25,691 nt of DNA from CAZCAC01 sp964496575 (GCA_964496575.1 CAZCAC010000127.1:1-25691), one strand, 5' to 3'. Shown: positions 8,310 to 16,406, counted from the stretch's first letter. Program-made: numbers and translations. Notes: generated from the letters alone by a model not told the origin.

Positions 8310-8450
8310 CGAGCTGCCTCCGTGGTGTGAAGTTGGTAAGACCGAGAAAGAGCTGAAGGTGTTGGCTGCCGCCGGGTGGGCGTCACCGGTAATCAAACTA
8401 TGATGTGCGCGGTTCTCGCAAGGGAAACTTTCCCCCCTCCTCACCCTCCG

Positions 8451-9614
8451 ATGCACCCCCTCAGGACCCTCCAGGCCGCCCTGCTCCTTCTCCTGGCCGC
8501 GAGCTGCACCAGCTGGCGTCCCGCCGAGGAGTACGAGGGGTGGACCCTGTACGTACAGTCCGGGGAGAGCGTCTCGATCGAGGAGTTCCACGGCGCGGTC
8601 CAGCCCGCTTTCGAGGCGGTCGAGGGCCTGCTCGGCCCCTTCAGCGACCCCGTCCGGGTTCACGCTTGGGATGGCGGGGTGCAGATGGACGCGGGGAATC
8701 ACGGGCACATCACTAGCGACGCCGACGAGGCGATCGAGGAGGTCCCCGGCATCGGCCCGGCGCGCGTGCGGGCCTTCCACACGCGGGGCTCCGGGGGACT
8801 CTTCGACCTCTCCGGGGTGTTCGTGGGCACCGCCGACACCGGCACCGCGGTGCACGAGCTGGTCCACGCCCACCTGGCGGAGGCGGGGGAGCGGTTGCCG
8901 CTGTGGTTCGAGGAGGGCTTCGCCATGATCCTCGGAGACGGCACCATGCGCGAGGGGCGGTGGATCGTCGACGGCCTCGCCTGCTGGCCGTGGCGGGAGC
9001 TGAGGTTGGCGGACCTGAGCGAGGAAGAGGTCGCCAAGTTGCTCACCCTTCGTTCCGGCGAGCCTCACTCGGTTCGCGACAACGTCCTGGTGCACTTCCT
9101 CGGCTGGGCGGTCGTCTTCGACCTGTACCGTGAGCTGGGAGTCCTCGACTGGCGTCGCTTGCTCGAGCGCTTCCAGGCCGCCTCGGATCCGGTGGCCGAG
9201 GCGCGCCGCCGTCTGCGCCGGACGCTGGACGAGGCCACGCCCGTCGGGTGGCTGGAGGAGCGGCTGGAGAGCGAGGACGTCGCGGTGCGGCTCGCCGCCG
9301 CGCGCGGGACCTGGAAGCTCCACTCCCTCGAGGTCCTCTGGCTCACCCTCGCGGCGATCCCGGGCGAGACCGACATCGAGGTCCGCGCGAGCCTGGCGGT
9401 CAACGCGCTGGCCGCCGCGGGGCAGGTCGAACACGGTCGGCGCACGCAACGACGACTCTGGCGGACGCTCTTGCCCGTGCTGCGCGAAGCCGAGCTGCCG
9501 GGGCCCGGCGAGACCTCCGCCTTGCGCACGCTCTACCGCGCGTATCGCTTCGGCAGCGAGCGCTACGACACGCAGGCGGCGCTGGAGCGGTTGGAGCGAT
9601 TCTGGGAGGAGTGA
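8451..9614 (+). CDS. Gluzincin-like zinc metalloprotease lipoprotein
   Basis: A 387-residue protein with a lipoprotein signal (hydrophobic core then LAASC, lipidated Cys19) and the zinc-protease motif HELVH at 135-139. WFEEGFA follows at 152-158 and offers the third zinc ligand, as in gluzincins such as M1-like and DUF1570-like peptidases. The C-terminal half is helical with HEAT-like character (WLEERLESEDVAVRLAAARG). It is probably an envelope peptidase; the substrate is unknown. The ATG at 8451 was chosen because it puts the signal peptide directly at the N terminus; an earlier start at 8376 adds 25 non-signal residues. The last 49 bases are repeated imperfectly at 10437-10485. Confidence 0.82.
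   Translation: MHPLRTLQAALLLLLAASCTSWRPAEEYEGWTLYVQSGESVSIEEFHGAVQPAFEAVEGLLGPFSDPVRVHAWDGGVQMDAGNHGHITSDADEAIEEVPGIGPARVRAFHTRGSGGLFDLSGVFVGTADTGTAVHELVHAHLAEAGERLPLWFEEGFAMILGDGTMREGRWIVDGLACWPWRELRLADLSEEEVAKLLTLRSGEPHSVRDNVLVHFLGWAVVFDLYRELGVLDWRRLLERFQAASDPVAEARRRLRRTLDEATPVGWLEERLESEDVAVRLAAARGTWKLHSLEVLWLTLAAIPGETDIEVRASLAVNALAAAGQVEHGRRTQRRLWRTLLPVLREAELPGPGETSALRTLYRAYRFGSERYDTQAALERLERFWEE
9566..9614 (+). repeat. Direct repeat, copy 1 (3' end of the lipoprotein gene)
   Basis: These 49 bases encode the end of the metalloprotease (AALERLERFWEE and stop). They align without gaps to 10437-10485 with 41 of 49 identities. The two copies bracket the DUF5674 module. Confidence 0.7.
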
Positions 9615-9715
9615 GGACGGGCCGGTGGCGAGGGAATTAGCGGATTGATCAACAACGGGCGATGGAAGCACCGTGCGTCGACTCGGCCATCCGGTCATGC
9701 TACCGTTCCGGTCCG

Positions 9716-10063
9716 ATGAGAGCCGTGACCAGACAGGATCCGATTCCCCTCGACGAGCTGCGCAGTCTGGCTGCAGGCCGATTTGGCGATCTGGTCAAGG
9801 CGGTTGTCGACCTCGAACGGAGGATTCTGCTCGTAGACGCGGAGTTGCACGCCGACCAAGAAGCCGAGCTTCTCGCCGGCGGCTCGCAACAGCAAGATCT
9901 GTGGGGGATCAATCTCTATCCAGATCTGCCGGAGGACGAATGGCTCGAATTCGACTCGATGATCAACCTCCGTCCCTCCTCTGGGAATCGGTCCCGTGGC
10001 GTCGACGATCTCGCGACGCGGGAGAGGATCACTGCTCTGGTGGGCGAGCTGGTGCGCCGATGA
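9716..10063 (+). CDS. DUF5674 family protein
   Basis: A 115-residue protein that I recognise as DUF5674 from its core pattern: PIPLDELRSLA, FGDLVKAVVDLERRILLVDAELHADQEA, then the hallmark DLWGINLYP and FDSMINLRPSSGNRSRGV. The function is unknown. It looks like a compact soluble protein, with no signal or membrane segment. The ATG at 9716 was chosen over 9662 because homologous sequence begins just before PIPLDEL. Its stop overlaps the start of the next gene by four bases (ATGA), so the two are translationally coupled. A 120-base sample (9781-9900) is 60% GC, clearly below its left neighbour. Together with the flanking repeats this suggests acquisition as a module. Confidence 0.82.
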   Translation: MRAVTRQDPIPLDELRSLAAGRFGDLVKAVVDLERRILLVDAELHADQEAELLAGGSQQQDLWGINLYPDLPEDEWLEFDSMINLRPSSGNRSRGVDDLATRERITALVGELVRR

Positions 10064-10401
10064 CGGACCAGAAGCAGCGGGAGATGGCGGCTCGTCGCTG
10101 GTGGACACTCACGCTGGCCGAGCAACTCGGCAACATCGGAAGTGAAGTCAGCCGAGCCCTGAAATGGCGAGGACGCAACCCTCGGATTGCTCAGGGAGCG
10201 GTCGAGCGTGCGCTGGAGCTGATCGACTTCACGCTCGATGACACCCGCCACCGTTCTTCCGTGGCCCGCCTCCGCGAGATCTGCAGGGTCCGGGAGACGC
10301 TCCTCGACTTTCTGGTGGGTACTAACGAGTACCGTTCGACCGAGACTACGCTTCAGCGCTACTTCGATGCATTCGCCGTGGCCGCGGCTCGGCGACGGTG
10401 A
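10060..10401 (+). CDS. Small helical protein with NIGSEV motif, partner of DUF5674
   Basis: A 113-residue, apparently all-helical soluble protein. Conserved-looking elements are WWTLTLAEQLGNIGSEVSRALKW at residues 14-36, AVERALELIDFTLDD at 47-61, VRETLLDFLVGTNEY at 77-91 and a C-terminal FDAFAVAAARRR. I recall similar uncharacterised proteins in archaea and cyanobacteria, some of them beside DUF5674, but could not check this. The ATG overlaps the DUF5674 stop. No HEPN RNase motif (R-x4-6-H) or other catalytic signature is evident. A complex of the two products, perhaps toxin-antitoxin-like, is a guess from gene layout only. Confidence 0.78.
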   Translation: MTDQKQREMAARRWWTLTLAEQLGNIGSEVSRALKWRGRNPRIAQGAVERALELIDFTLDDTRHRSSVARLREICRVRETLLDFLVGTNEYRSTETTLQRYFDAFAVAAARRR

Positions 10402-10436
10402 CGATCCCCCATCTATCCCGTTTGATCCTCTGGGAC

Positions 10437-10485
10437 CGACAAGCGGGCCGCACTGGAGAGGTTGGAGCGGTTCCCGGAGGAGTGA
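10437..10485 (+). repeat. Direct repeat, copy 2 (orphan copy of the lipoprotein gene 3' end)
   Basis: Reads as AALERLERFPEE plus stop in the same relative frame as the metalloprotease tail, but has no gene in front of it (an in-frame TGA lies at 10423-10425). It is 41/49 identical to 9566-9614. It is either a remnant of a lost second gene copy or the far end of an integrated module. Confidence 0.65.
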
Positions 10486-10604
10486 AGCGTGACGCATTCC
10501 TACCAACTACTCCGTATCCGTTCGTGGCACACCCCGAAGACGGCCGCCGTTCCGCGCCCAGCGCGGTGAATCCGCTCCGCTGGCCCTCTCCACTTTCGCC
10601 TCCT

Positions 10605-10614
10605 TATATATACT
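10605..10614 (+). promoter_or_regulatory. Possible -10 region for the transketolase gene
   Basis: TATATATACT is a striking AT-run in a GC-rich gap, with TATACT at 10609-10614 about 34 bases before the start codon. No good -35 box is seen at the right distance, so this is tentative. Confidence 0.3.
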
Positions 10615-10647
10615 CCGGGGCTCCAACCCTCTGACCCATCCGCAGCC

Positions 10648-12984
10648 ATGCAGACCCTGAGCCCCATGCTGAATCCCGAGGCATTGTCCGCCCATCTCGG
10701 GCACTGGAAGAAGACCGGCGACCTGATCGATCAGTGCATCGACCTGATGCTGAACCTCCGCCAGAGCGGACACCCCGGTGGTTCGCGATCGAAGGTGCCG
10801 CTCCTCGTGGCGACGACCCTCGGCGTGATGCGCTGGGACATCCGGCGACCGGAGCTGGCCTTCGGCGACCGTTTCGTCCTCGTCGCCGGGCACGCCAACC
10901 CGGCGGTGTACGCGATGCTCGCGGTGTACAACGAGGCGCTGCGGATCCGCTACGAGCAGACGGGCGACGAGAAGTACCTCGTCCCCAACGCGGAGAACCG
11001 TCAGCTCACCTGGGAGGACCTGCTCACCCTGCGTCACCGCGGTGGTCTGCCGGGGCACGCGGAGATGGAAGGGAAGACCCTCTTCTTCAAGTTCAACACC
11101 GGACCGTCGGGCCACGGTGGTCCCGCGGCGTTCGGTGAGGCGGTGGCGCTCAAGCACGCCGGCGCGGGCGAGGTGAAGGTCTTCGCCATGGAAGGGGAAG
11201 GCGGACACTCCGCCGGTTGTCACCACGAGGTCAAGAACTCCGCGTGGGGCCTCGGGCTCGACAACCTCATCTACCTGATCGACTGGAACGACTTCGGGAT
11301 CGACACCCGCGCCAACAGCGAAGTGATGGCCGGGGACCCGAAGACGTGGTTCGAGCCGTACGGCTGGCGCACCGCCGGCACCGCGGACGGGGAGAACTAC
11401 GAGCAGCTCGGCCAGGCGCTGATGGACGTCGTCCAGGACTCGAAAACCGAAAAGCGCCCCGGGATGGTCTGGGCCAAGATGCGCAAGGGGCGCGGTTACT
11501 ATCTCTACGACGCCCCCAGCCACGGCAAGAGCCACGGCCGCAACTCCGAGATGTTCTGGAAGTGCCGGAAGGACTTCCAGGACCTCTACGGCGTCACCTT
11601 CGAAGGGTTCGGCGATACGAACGACCCCGGTGAGGACGCGGTCCGCGAGATGTCGAAGGGCTGGTTCGAGACTCTCTTCAGCGTGCTGCGCGACGACCAG
11701 GAGCTGGTCGAGTACCTCGCCGACCGCCTGGTCGAGCTGGGCGACTCGGTGCCTCAGAAGCCCGAGGGCTTCCACGCCATCAGCGGGACGAACCTCGCCG
11801 ATGACCGCTCGTGGCTGGACCTCGACAAGCTCCCCGACGAGCTCTTCGTCGCGCCCGGTGAGGGTGCCGCCAACAGGCAGGGCTTCGCCAAGTTCGGCGC
11901 CTGGGCCAACGCGAAGGCGAAGCAGGAAATGGACCGCCCGCTGTTCCTCGCCTGCTCGGCGGACCTCGCCGACTCGACCTCGATCAGCGGTTTCGGCAAG
12001 GGCTTCGGCGACTTCGAGGGCTACGGCTGGTACGAGCGCGACAAGTCCCCCGAGGGCGTGATGTTGCCGCAGCAGATCACCGAGTTCGCCAACGCCGGTC
12101 TGGTCACCGGAGCGGCGACCGTCAACATGTCGGCGGATCCGGAGAACAGCTACGACGGCTACTGGGCCACCTGCTCGACCTACGGTTCCTTCTCGTACCT
12201 CAAGTACGGGATGATGCGGCTGTTCAGCCAGCTGGCGCAGGACTGCCCGCTGAAGCTCGGCAAGGTGATCTGGGTCGCCGGTCATTCCGGTCCGGAGACC
12301 TGTGAAGACAGCCGGACGCACTTCGGCATCTTCGCGCCGGGCGTGACCCAGCTCTTCCCCGACGGCCACGTGATCAACCTCGTGCCGTGGGAGCACAACG
12401 AGGTCGCTCCGGCGCTCGCCGCCGCGCTGCAGACCGATGTGCCGATCATCGCGCTGCACCTGACTCGTCCGGGGGTCACCATCCCCGACCGCAAGGCGCT
12501 GGGCGTTCCCTCGCACCTGGAGGCGGCCAAGGGCGCGTACATCCTTCGTGACTTCGATCCCGCCCGTCCCCAGGAGGGCACGATCATCGTCCAGGGCACC
12601 AGCTCGACCGATTCGATCTTCGAGCTCCTGCCGCGCTTCGAGGAGCCCGGCGCTCCGAACCTCAAGATCGTGGCGGCGATCTCCTACGAGCTCTTCCAGC
12701 TCCAGCCTCGTGAGTACCGGAAGAAGGTGCTGCCGCGTGCCGACTGGATCGACTCGACGGTGATCTCCAACGGCGCCCGCCGCATGATGCACGACTGGCT
12801 GGCGCACAAGATCGCCGAGGACTACGCGATGACCTCCGACTTCGACAACCGCTGGCGCACCGGCGGCAGCCTCGAGGAGGTCAAGATCGAGGCCCAGCTC
12901 GATCCCGAGAGTCTCTGGAACGGGATGAAGAAGTTCGCCGCCGATCGCGACGAGCGGCTGCGGACGTTGACGCATCCGGGCTAG
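10648..12984 (+). CDS. Divergent transketolase-family enzyme (thiamine diphosphate dependent)
   Basis: A 778-residue protein, longer than the roughly 660 of standard transketolases. Transketolase landmarks in order: SGHPGG (39-44), GHANPAVYA (81-89), LPGHAEM and GPSGHGGPAAFGEAVALK, then the diphosphate site GEGGHSAGCHHE...DWNDFGID, and CEDSRTHF, which matches the GEDGPTHQ segment holding the catalytic Glu. Two positions depart from the usual enzyme: the metal-ligand Asp of GDG is Glu, and the following conserved Glu is Ala. It likely moves two-carbon units between sugar phosphates, but the changes leave the substrate open. It could draw ribose-5-phosphate made by deoB. The ATG at 10648 has no clear ribosome site; a second ATG at 10666 is possible. 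Confidence 0.85.
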   Translation: MQTLSPMLNPEALSAHLGHWKKTGDLIDQCIDLMLNLRQSGHPGGSRSKVPLLVATTLGVMRWDIRRPELAFGDRFVLVAGHANPAVYAMLAVYNEALRIRYEQTGDEKYLVPNAENRQLTWEDLLTLRHRGGLPGHAEMEGKTLFFKFNTGPSGHGGPAAFGEAVALKHAGAGEVKVFAMEGEGGHSAGCHHEVKNSAWGLGLDNLIYLIDWNDFGIDTRANSEVMAGDPKTWFEPYGWRTAGTADGENYEQLGQALMDVVQDSKTEKRPGMVWAKMRKGRGYYLYDAPSHGKSHGRNSEMFWKCRKDFQDLYGVTFEGFGDTNDPGEDAVREMSKGWFETLFSVLRDDQELVEYLADRLVELGDSVPQKPEGFHAISGTNLADDRSWLDLDKLPDELFVAPGEGAANRQGFAKFGAWANAKAKQEMDRPLFLACSADLADSTSISGFGKGFGDFEGYGWYERDKSPEGVMLPQQITEFANAGLVTGAATVNMSADPENSYDGYWATCSTYGSFSYLKYGMMRLFSQLAQDCPLKLGKVIWVAGHSGPETCEDSRTHFGIFAPGVTQLFPDGHVINLVPWEHNEVAPALAAALQTDVPIIALHLTRPGVTIPDRKALGVPSHLEAAKGAYILRDFDPARPQEGTIIVQGTSSTDSIFELLPRFEEPGAPNLKIVAAISYELFQLQPREYRKKVLPRADWIDSTVISNGARRMMHDWLAHKIAEDYAMTSDFDNRWRTGGSLEEVKIEAQLDPESLWNGMKKFAADRDERLRTLTHPG

Positions 12985-13010
12985 GTCGACGAGGTTTCGC
13001 CAGACATCAG

Positions 13011-13046
13011 GAGCGGCCTGCCCTCGGGGGTGGGCCGCTCTTCTTC
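13011..13046 (+). terminator. Intrinsic terminator after the transketolase gene
   Basis: GAGCGGCC (13011-13018) pairs with GGCCGCTC (13033-13040) around a 14-base loop and is followed by TTCTTC. It lies 26 bases past the transketolase stop and touches the end of the convergent membrane-protein gene, so it may serve both strands. Confidence 0.6.
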
Positions 13047-13701
13047 ACGGTTGATACTCACGCAGGCGGTCGACGTGCGGCGCGAGGAGAGACTCGGCCT
13101 CGGCACGGTCCTCGAAACCCATGCCTCGAACTTCGACTCTCAGAATCTTCAGGTCAACGCGACATAGGAAAACGAATCTGACAGGCCTCTCTCCACGGTA
13201 GCCCACGGCGCATGCGGACTCATCGCCGAGCTCGAGTCCATCGAGCCTGCGCACCGTCAGTTGAGGCTTGTCCGGTAGGGTCCAGGCCGTGTCCTTCTCG
13301 AGCGAATCGCTTATCACGCTCCAGAGAATGGCGACCTTCCGCTCGTTTCCAAGGAATCGGCCCGTGTAAGCGTATACCTCCGACGAGATGGAGAATTCTT
13401 CCTCCCCGGTCCCGTCGTCATAGTAGCGGTAGTCCGGGTGTACGCTTCCCATGAGTGATGGTTGGCCATACCGGGTACACCACTCATGGGGATGCCGCCG
13501 CTCTCGGTCAGGGTCCAGATCCTCGATCGTGATCAACACGCCCCGATCGCGCGGCCGGACCTCCTGCGGGCTCCGATCCCCGTACAGCAGCGAGGGGCCA
13601 AACAGCACGCCGCCGATCGCCAGGCCCGCGAGCATCACCACTCCTGCCCCGACCCACCACTTCCAACTGAGGGCGCGGTTCCCCGCTCGCTTCCGTCTCA
13701 T
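13045..13701 (-). CDS. Single-pass membrane-anchored protein of unknown function
   Basis: A 218-residue protein with a basic N terminus, one membrane segment at about residues 15-36 (WVGAGVVMLAGLAIGGVLFGP) and a soluble domain that should face the periplasm. No family was recognised. The domain has alternating beta-type stretches (VAILWSVISDSL, FVFLCRVDLKILRVEVRG) and three Cys residues (WC, SACAV, FLC). The ATG at 13701 has an AGGAG about ten bases upstream. It starts 30 bases after the pectate-lyase-like gene on the same strand, so the two are probably cotranscribed. Confidence 0.75.
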   Translation of the reverse strand: MRRKRAGNRALSWKWWVGAGVVMLAGLAIGGVLFGPSLLYGDRSPQEVRPRDRGVLITIEDLDPDRERRHPHEWCTRYGQPSLMGSVHPDYRYYDDGTGEEEFSISSEVYAYTGRFLGNERKVAILWSVISDSLEKDTAWTLPDKPQLTVRRLDGLELGDESACAVGYRGERPVRFVFLCRVDLKILRVEVRGMGFEDRAEAESLLAPHVDRLREYQP

Positions 13702-13731
13702 GGTTCAGCTACTCCTGCTCTCCCGGGGAGA

Positions 13732-14547
13732 TCACCTTCCTCGATCCCCTGCGTACCTCCCGAGCAGACGGATATTCCTCACGAAAGTCCGCGGATCGAT
13801 GATACGACGGGTCGGATCGCCCTTCCCCCAGTAGCGCAGGGTCCCGTCCTCCAGCCGGGATCGCTCGTAGTACTCCAGCGCGCGAGGGATCGGCTCGAGA
13901 AAGCGCTCCTCGTCGTACACCTCGGCCGCGTAGAGCATCGTCTGGATGCACTCGCTGATCACGTCGTCGTTCAGGGTGTAATAGTCCCAATGCGCCTTGA
14001 TCCGCCGGTACTCGCCGTCCTCCCGGAGAGATGCGCGAAGCGAGGGGTCGCGACCAGTGTCCGGTGCGGGGCCGCGATAGACCTGCGCCCACGCCCCGTT
14101 TCGATGCTGCGCGGCGAGAAGGCTCTTCAGCGCCCGACGAGCCGCCTCTCCGACCTCTCGATCCTCGAACCCCGTCACCCGGTCGTATCTCACCAGGAAC
14201 CGAATGACCGACTGCGTTCGATCGTCGTCGAGGATGCTCAGGTCCCGCGCCTTCCGCACCGGCTCGCCATCGACGAGGTACGCCCGCCCGCGCCGTGCCT
14301 TCGGGTCGAAGTCGATCCGCTCGCACCAACCGCTGGAGTGGAGCTGCCCCTTCAGCAGCGCCCGGCTCGTCTCCCGCGCGGCCTCGAGGGCGGTGGGCTC
14401 CCCCGTCAGCTCGAAGACCTCGAGATAGCCGTCCCCGATGAAAGCGGTCCCCGGCGGCTCGACCCAGGCGGTGCGGTGGTCGAGCTTGCCCTCTCCCTCG
14501 CGTTTTTCGAGATCGGCGCTGTAGCGCCAAACGTACCCTCCCTCCAC
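13732..14547 (-). CDS. Pectate-lyase-like alpha-toroid protein, 5' end apparently truncated
   Basis: Coding from a GTG at 14547 gives 271 residues that resemble the pectic acid lyase / alpha-toroid group (EGGYVWRYSADLEKREGEG, WVEPPGTAFIGDGYLEVFELTGE, GWCERIDFDP, RNGAWAQVYRG, FVRNIRLLGRYAG). Coding similarity continues upstream of the GTG (HPEGTAREEAHDALRRAIHF) as far as about 14640. In that stretch only a CTG at 14640 could start translation, and a TGA closes the frame at 14695-14697. There is no signal peptide, although relatives are secreted. The divergent mltA start at 14697 leaves no room for a missing N terminus. This looks like a gene that lost its 5' end, or one that starts at CTG. Enzymatic activity is uncertain. 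Confidence 0.65.
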   Translation of the reverse strand: MEGGYVWRYSADLEKREGEGKLDHRTAWVEPPGTAFIGDGYLEVFELTGEPTALEAARETSRALLKGQLHSSGWCERIDFDPKARRGRAYLVDGEPVRKARDLSILDDDRTQSVIRFLVRYDRVTGFEDREVGEAARRALKSLLAAQHRNGAWAQVYRGPAPDTGRDPSLRASLREDGEYRRIKAHWDYYTLNDDVISECIQTMLYAAEVYDEERFLEPIPRALEYYERSRLEDGTLRYWGKGDPTRRIIDPRTFVRNIRLLGRYAGDRGR

Positions 14548-14696
14548 CGCGACCTCGGTCCGGCAGAAGTGGATCGCGCGCCGGAGGGCGTCGTGCGCCT
14601 CCTCGCGGGCGGTCCCCTCGGGGTGGAGCCTCGGTTGCAGGAGTGAGGAGGCCGGTTCGCCCTTTTCTCGGTCTCGGGGGTAGTTATTCTGCCTTC

Positions 14697-15872
14697 ATGA
14701 AGATCCTCACCTCGATTTCGCTGCCGTGCCTCGTCGTTCTCGCTTCCTGCGCCGCCGCCCCCAAGGAAAAGGACTTCAACCAGCCGCTGCCGTACGGGGC
14801 ACCAGCCCTCCTGCGGGTGCTCGATGAAGGGGAGTGGCCCGATCTGCGGGAGGGGTATCTCCACCGCGACGAGCTGCTCGGGGCGCTCGAGCGGTCGATC
14901 GACTGGATGACCATCCCATCCTCGGAGAGCTTCTTCCCGATCGAAGGGATCTCCCACGCCCAGGCGGCGGCCAGCCTCGAGCGCTTCCGGACCCTCCTCT
15001 TGGAGTCCCCCGACGCGTCGAGCTTCGATGCCGCCCTGCGGCGGGAGTTCGCCCTCTACAAGAGCGCCGGGTGGGACGGCCAGGGCGGCGGAGTGCTCTT
15101 CACCGGATACTACACGCCGATCCTCGACGGCAGCCTCGAGGCGACGGCGAGCCATCGCTACCCGCTCTACGGCCTGCCGACCGACCTGGTCAAGGGGAGC
15201 GGCGGGGCCATCCTCGGACAGGCGACCGAGGCGGGGCTCCAGCCCTATCCGACGCGCGCGACGATCGAGGCGTCCGGGATGCTGCGCGACAAGGGGCTCG
15301 AGCTGGTCTGGTTCCAGAACCCCCTCGACGCCTTCATCGCCCACGTCAACGGCTCGGCGATCGTGCGCCTGCCCGACGGATCCGAGGAGCGCTTCGGCTA
15401 CGCCGGCAACAACGGCCGGGAGTACACCTCGCTCGCCCGCGAGCTGGTCGCGGCCGGAGAGCTCAGCGTCGAAGACTGCAATCTGCCCGCCCTCCGCCGC
15501 TGGGCCCTCGCGAATCCCGGCCGGGTCGAGAGCTTCCTGAACCGCAACGAGCGCTACGTCTTCTTCACCCCCATCGAGGGCAATCCCCGCGGCAGCCTCA
15601 ACGTCGAGGTCACCGAGGGGCGGACGCTGGCGACCGACAAGACGATCTTCCCGCGCGGTGGCGTGGTCTTCATCACCACCCACCCGCCCGGCGCGGACTA
15701 CACCGAAGGGGTCCAGCTGAGCCGCTTCATGCTCGACCAGGACACCGGAGGTGCGATCCGGACCGCCGGGCGCGCGGACGTCTACTTCGGCATCGGGGAG
15801 CGAGCGGAGGGGTTCGCGGGGCAGATGAAGGCGGAAGGGCAGCTCTACTACCTCTTCCTGGACCGCTACTAG
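14697..15872 (+). CDS. mltA: Membrane-bound lytic murein transglycosylase A
   Basis: Cleaves peptidoglycan glycan strands with formation of 1,6-anhydro-muropeptides, anchored in the outer membrane. It has 391 residues. The signal ends in LASC with lipidated Cys18. The MltA domain follows, with FTGYYTPILDGS near residue 138, and the C-terminal 3D domain contains LSRFMLDQDTGGAIRTAGRADVYFGIG, the usual location of the catalytic Asp. The ATG at 14697 places the lipoprotein signal at the N terminus; an earlier reading from 14643 adds 18 residues. Its presence implies a diderm cell with peptidoglycan. The upstream region is shared with the truncated minus-strand gene. Confidence 0.92.
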   Translation: MKILTSISLPCLVVLASCAAAPKEKDFNQPLPYGAPALLRVLDEGEWPDLREGYLHRDELLGALERSIDWMTIPSSESFFPIEGISHAQAAASLERFRTLLLESPDASSFDAALRREFALYKSAGWDGQGGGVLFTGYYTPILDGSLEATASHRYPLYGLPTDLVKGSGGAILGQATEAGLQPYPTRATIEASGMLRDKGLELVWFQNPLDAFIAHVNGSAIVRLPDGSEERFGYAGNNGREYTSLARELVAAGELSVEDCNLPALRRWALANPGRVESFLNRNERYVFFTPIEGNPRGSLNVEVTEGRTLATDKTIFPRGGVVFITTHPPGADYTEGVQLSRFMLDQDTGGAIRTAGRADVYFGIGERAEGFAGQMKAEGQLYYLFLDRY

Positions 15873-15970
15873 CGAGGGCGGCGAGCTTCTGCCGTTTTCC
15901 GTAGCCCTTTGCTCATAAGGGTTTAGCAGCGATCGTGCTCACCATCGTCCGCGGGAGGGGTAGCCGACCA

Positions 15971-16018
15971 GAGATATTGTACTAGTATATGCGAACACTA
16001 GAGAACCACTACATTATC
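15971..16018 (+). promoter_or_regulatory. AT-rich operator/promoter region of the GntR-slipin operon
   Basis: An AT-rich island directly before the GntR gene. It contains the perfect palindrome TACTAGTA (15980-15987) and two ACTAG copies 16 bases apart (15981-15985, 15997-16001), with TAGT...ACTA inverted around the gap. CATTAT at 16012-16017 could be a -10 box. Autoregulation by the adjacent YtrA-type regulator is the expected use; the exact operator is inferred. Confidence 0.45.
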
Positions 16019-16031
16019 TGGTGACGAGACG

Positions 16032-16403
16032 TTGAAGTTCCGAATCGACAGACAGACTGGCGTGCCCTTCTACCGGCAGATCATCGAGCAGGCCAAGTTC
16101 GCCATCGCGCGAGGAGAGCTCGAGCCGGGGGCGCAGCTGCCCACGGTTCGCCAGCTGGCCGTCGACCTCTCGATCAACCCCAACACGGTGATCCGCGCCT
16201 ACCGTGAGCTGGAGATCAAGGGGGTGCTCGAGACCCACCAGGGTTCGGGGACCTTCGTCGGGCGGAAGAAGCCCGAGATCGACCAGCTCGAGAAGCAGCG
16301 CAAGCTCGACCAGATCGTGACCGAGACGCTGGCCCACGCGGCCAGCTTCGGATTCTCCCTGGATGAACTCGCGGAGGCCCTCGAGCTCCGCAAGGAGAAT
16401 TGA
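16032..16403 (+). CDS. GntR-family transcriptional regulator, YtrA subfamily
   Basis: A 123-residue regulator with a winged helix at about 8-75 (PFYRQIIEQAKFAIARGEL, then PTVRQLAVDLSINPNTVIRAYRELEIKGVLE, GSGTFV) and a short helical C-terminal dimerisation tail of about 45 residues. This short layout is the mark of the YtrA subfamily, whose members usually repress a membrane transporter or membrane-protein operon next to their own gene. The start is a TTG at 16032; no ATG or GTG lies in frame before the conserved FRIDRQTGVPFYRQI. The stop is four bases before the slipin gene, and the AT-rich palindromic region lies directly upstream. Confidence 0.9.
   Translation: MKFRIDRQTGVPFYRQIIEQAKFAIARGELEPGAQLPTVRQLAVDLSINPNTVIRAYRELEIKGVLETHQGSGTFVGRKKPEIDQLEKQRKLDQIVTETLAHAASFGFSLDELAEALELRKEN
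16392..16397 (+). promoter_or_regulatory. Ribosome binding site of the slipin gene
   Basis: AAGGAG sits inside the last codons of the GntR gene, nine bases before the ATG at 16407, which supports this start and translational coupling of the two genes. Confidence 0.65.
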
Positions 16404-16406
16404 GCG

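Noticed and set aside
10060..10401. HEPN-type RNase identity for the helical partner of DUF5674.
   Set aside because: The R-x4-6-H catalytic motif is absent, so only a general helical fold can be claimed.
10507..12975. An open frame of over 800 codons on the strand opposite the transketolase gene.
   Set aside because: It mirrors a strongly supported enzyme gene base for base and has the Arg/Val/Glu/Leu-rich, low-complexity look of antisense readings in GC-rich DNA. No domain is recognisable.
13448..13490. A 10-base inverted repeat (CCCATGAGTG/CACTCATGGG) with a 23-base loop inside the membrane-protein gene.
   Set aside because: About one such pair is expected by chance in a window of this size, and it lies inside coding sequence without other signs of an element.
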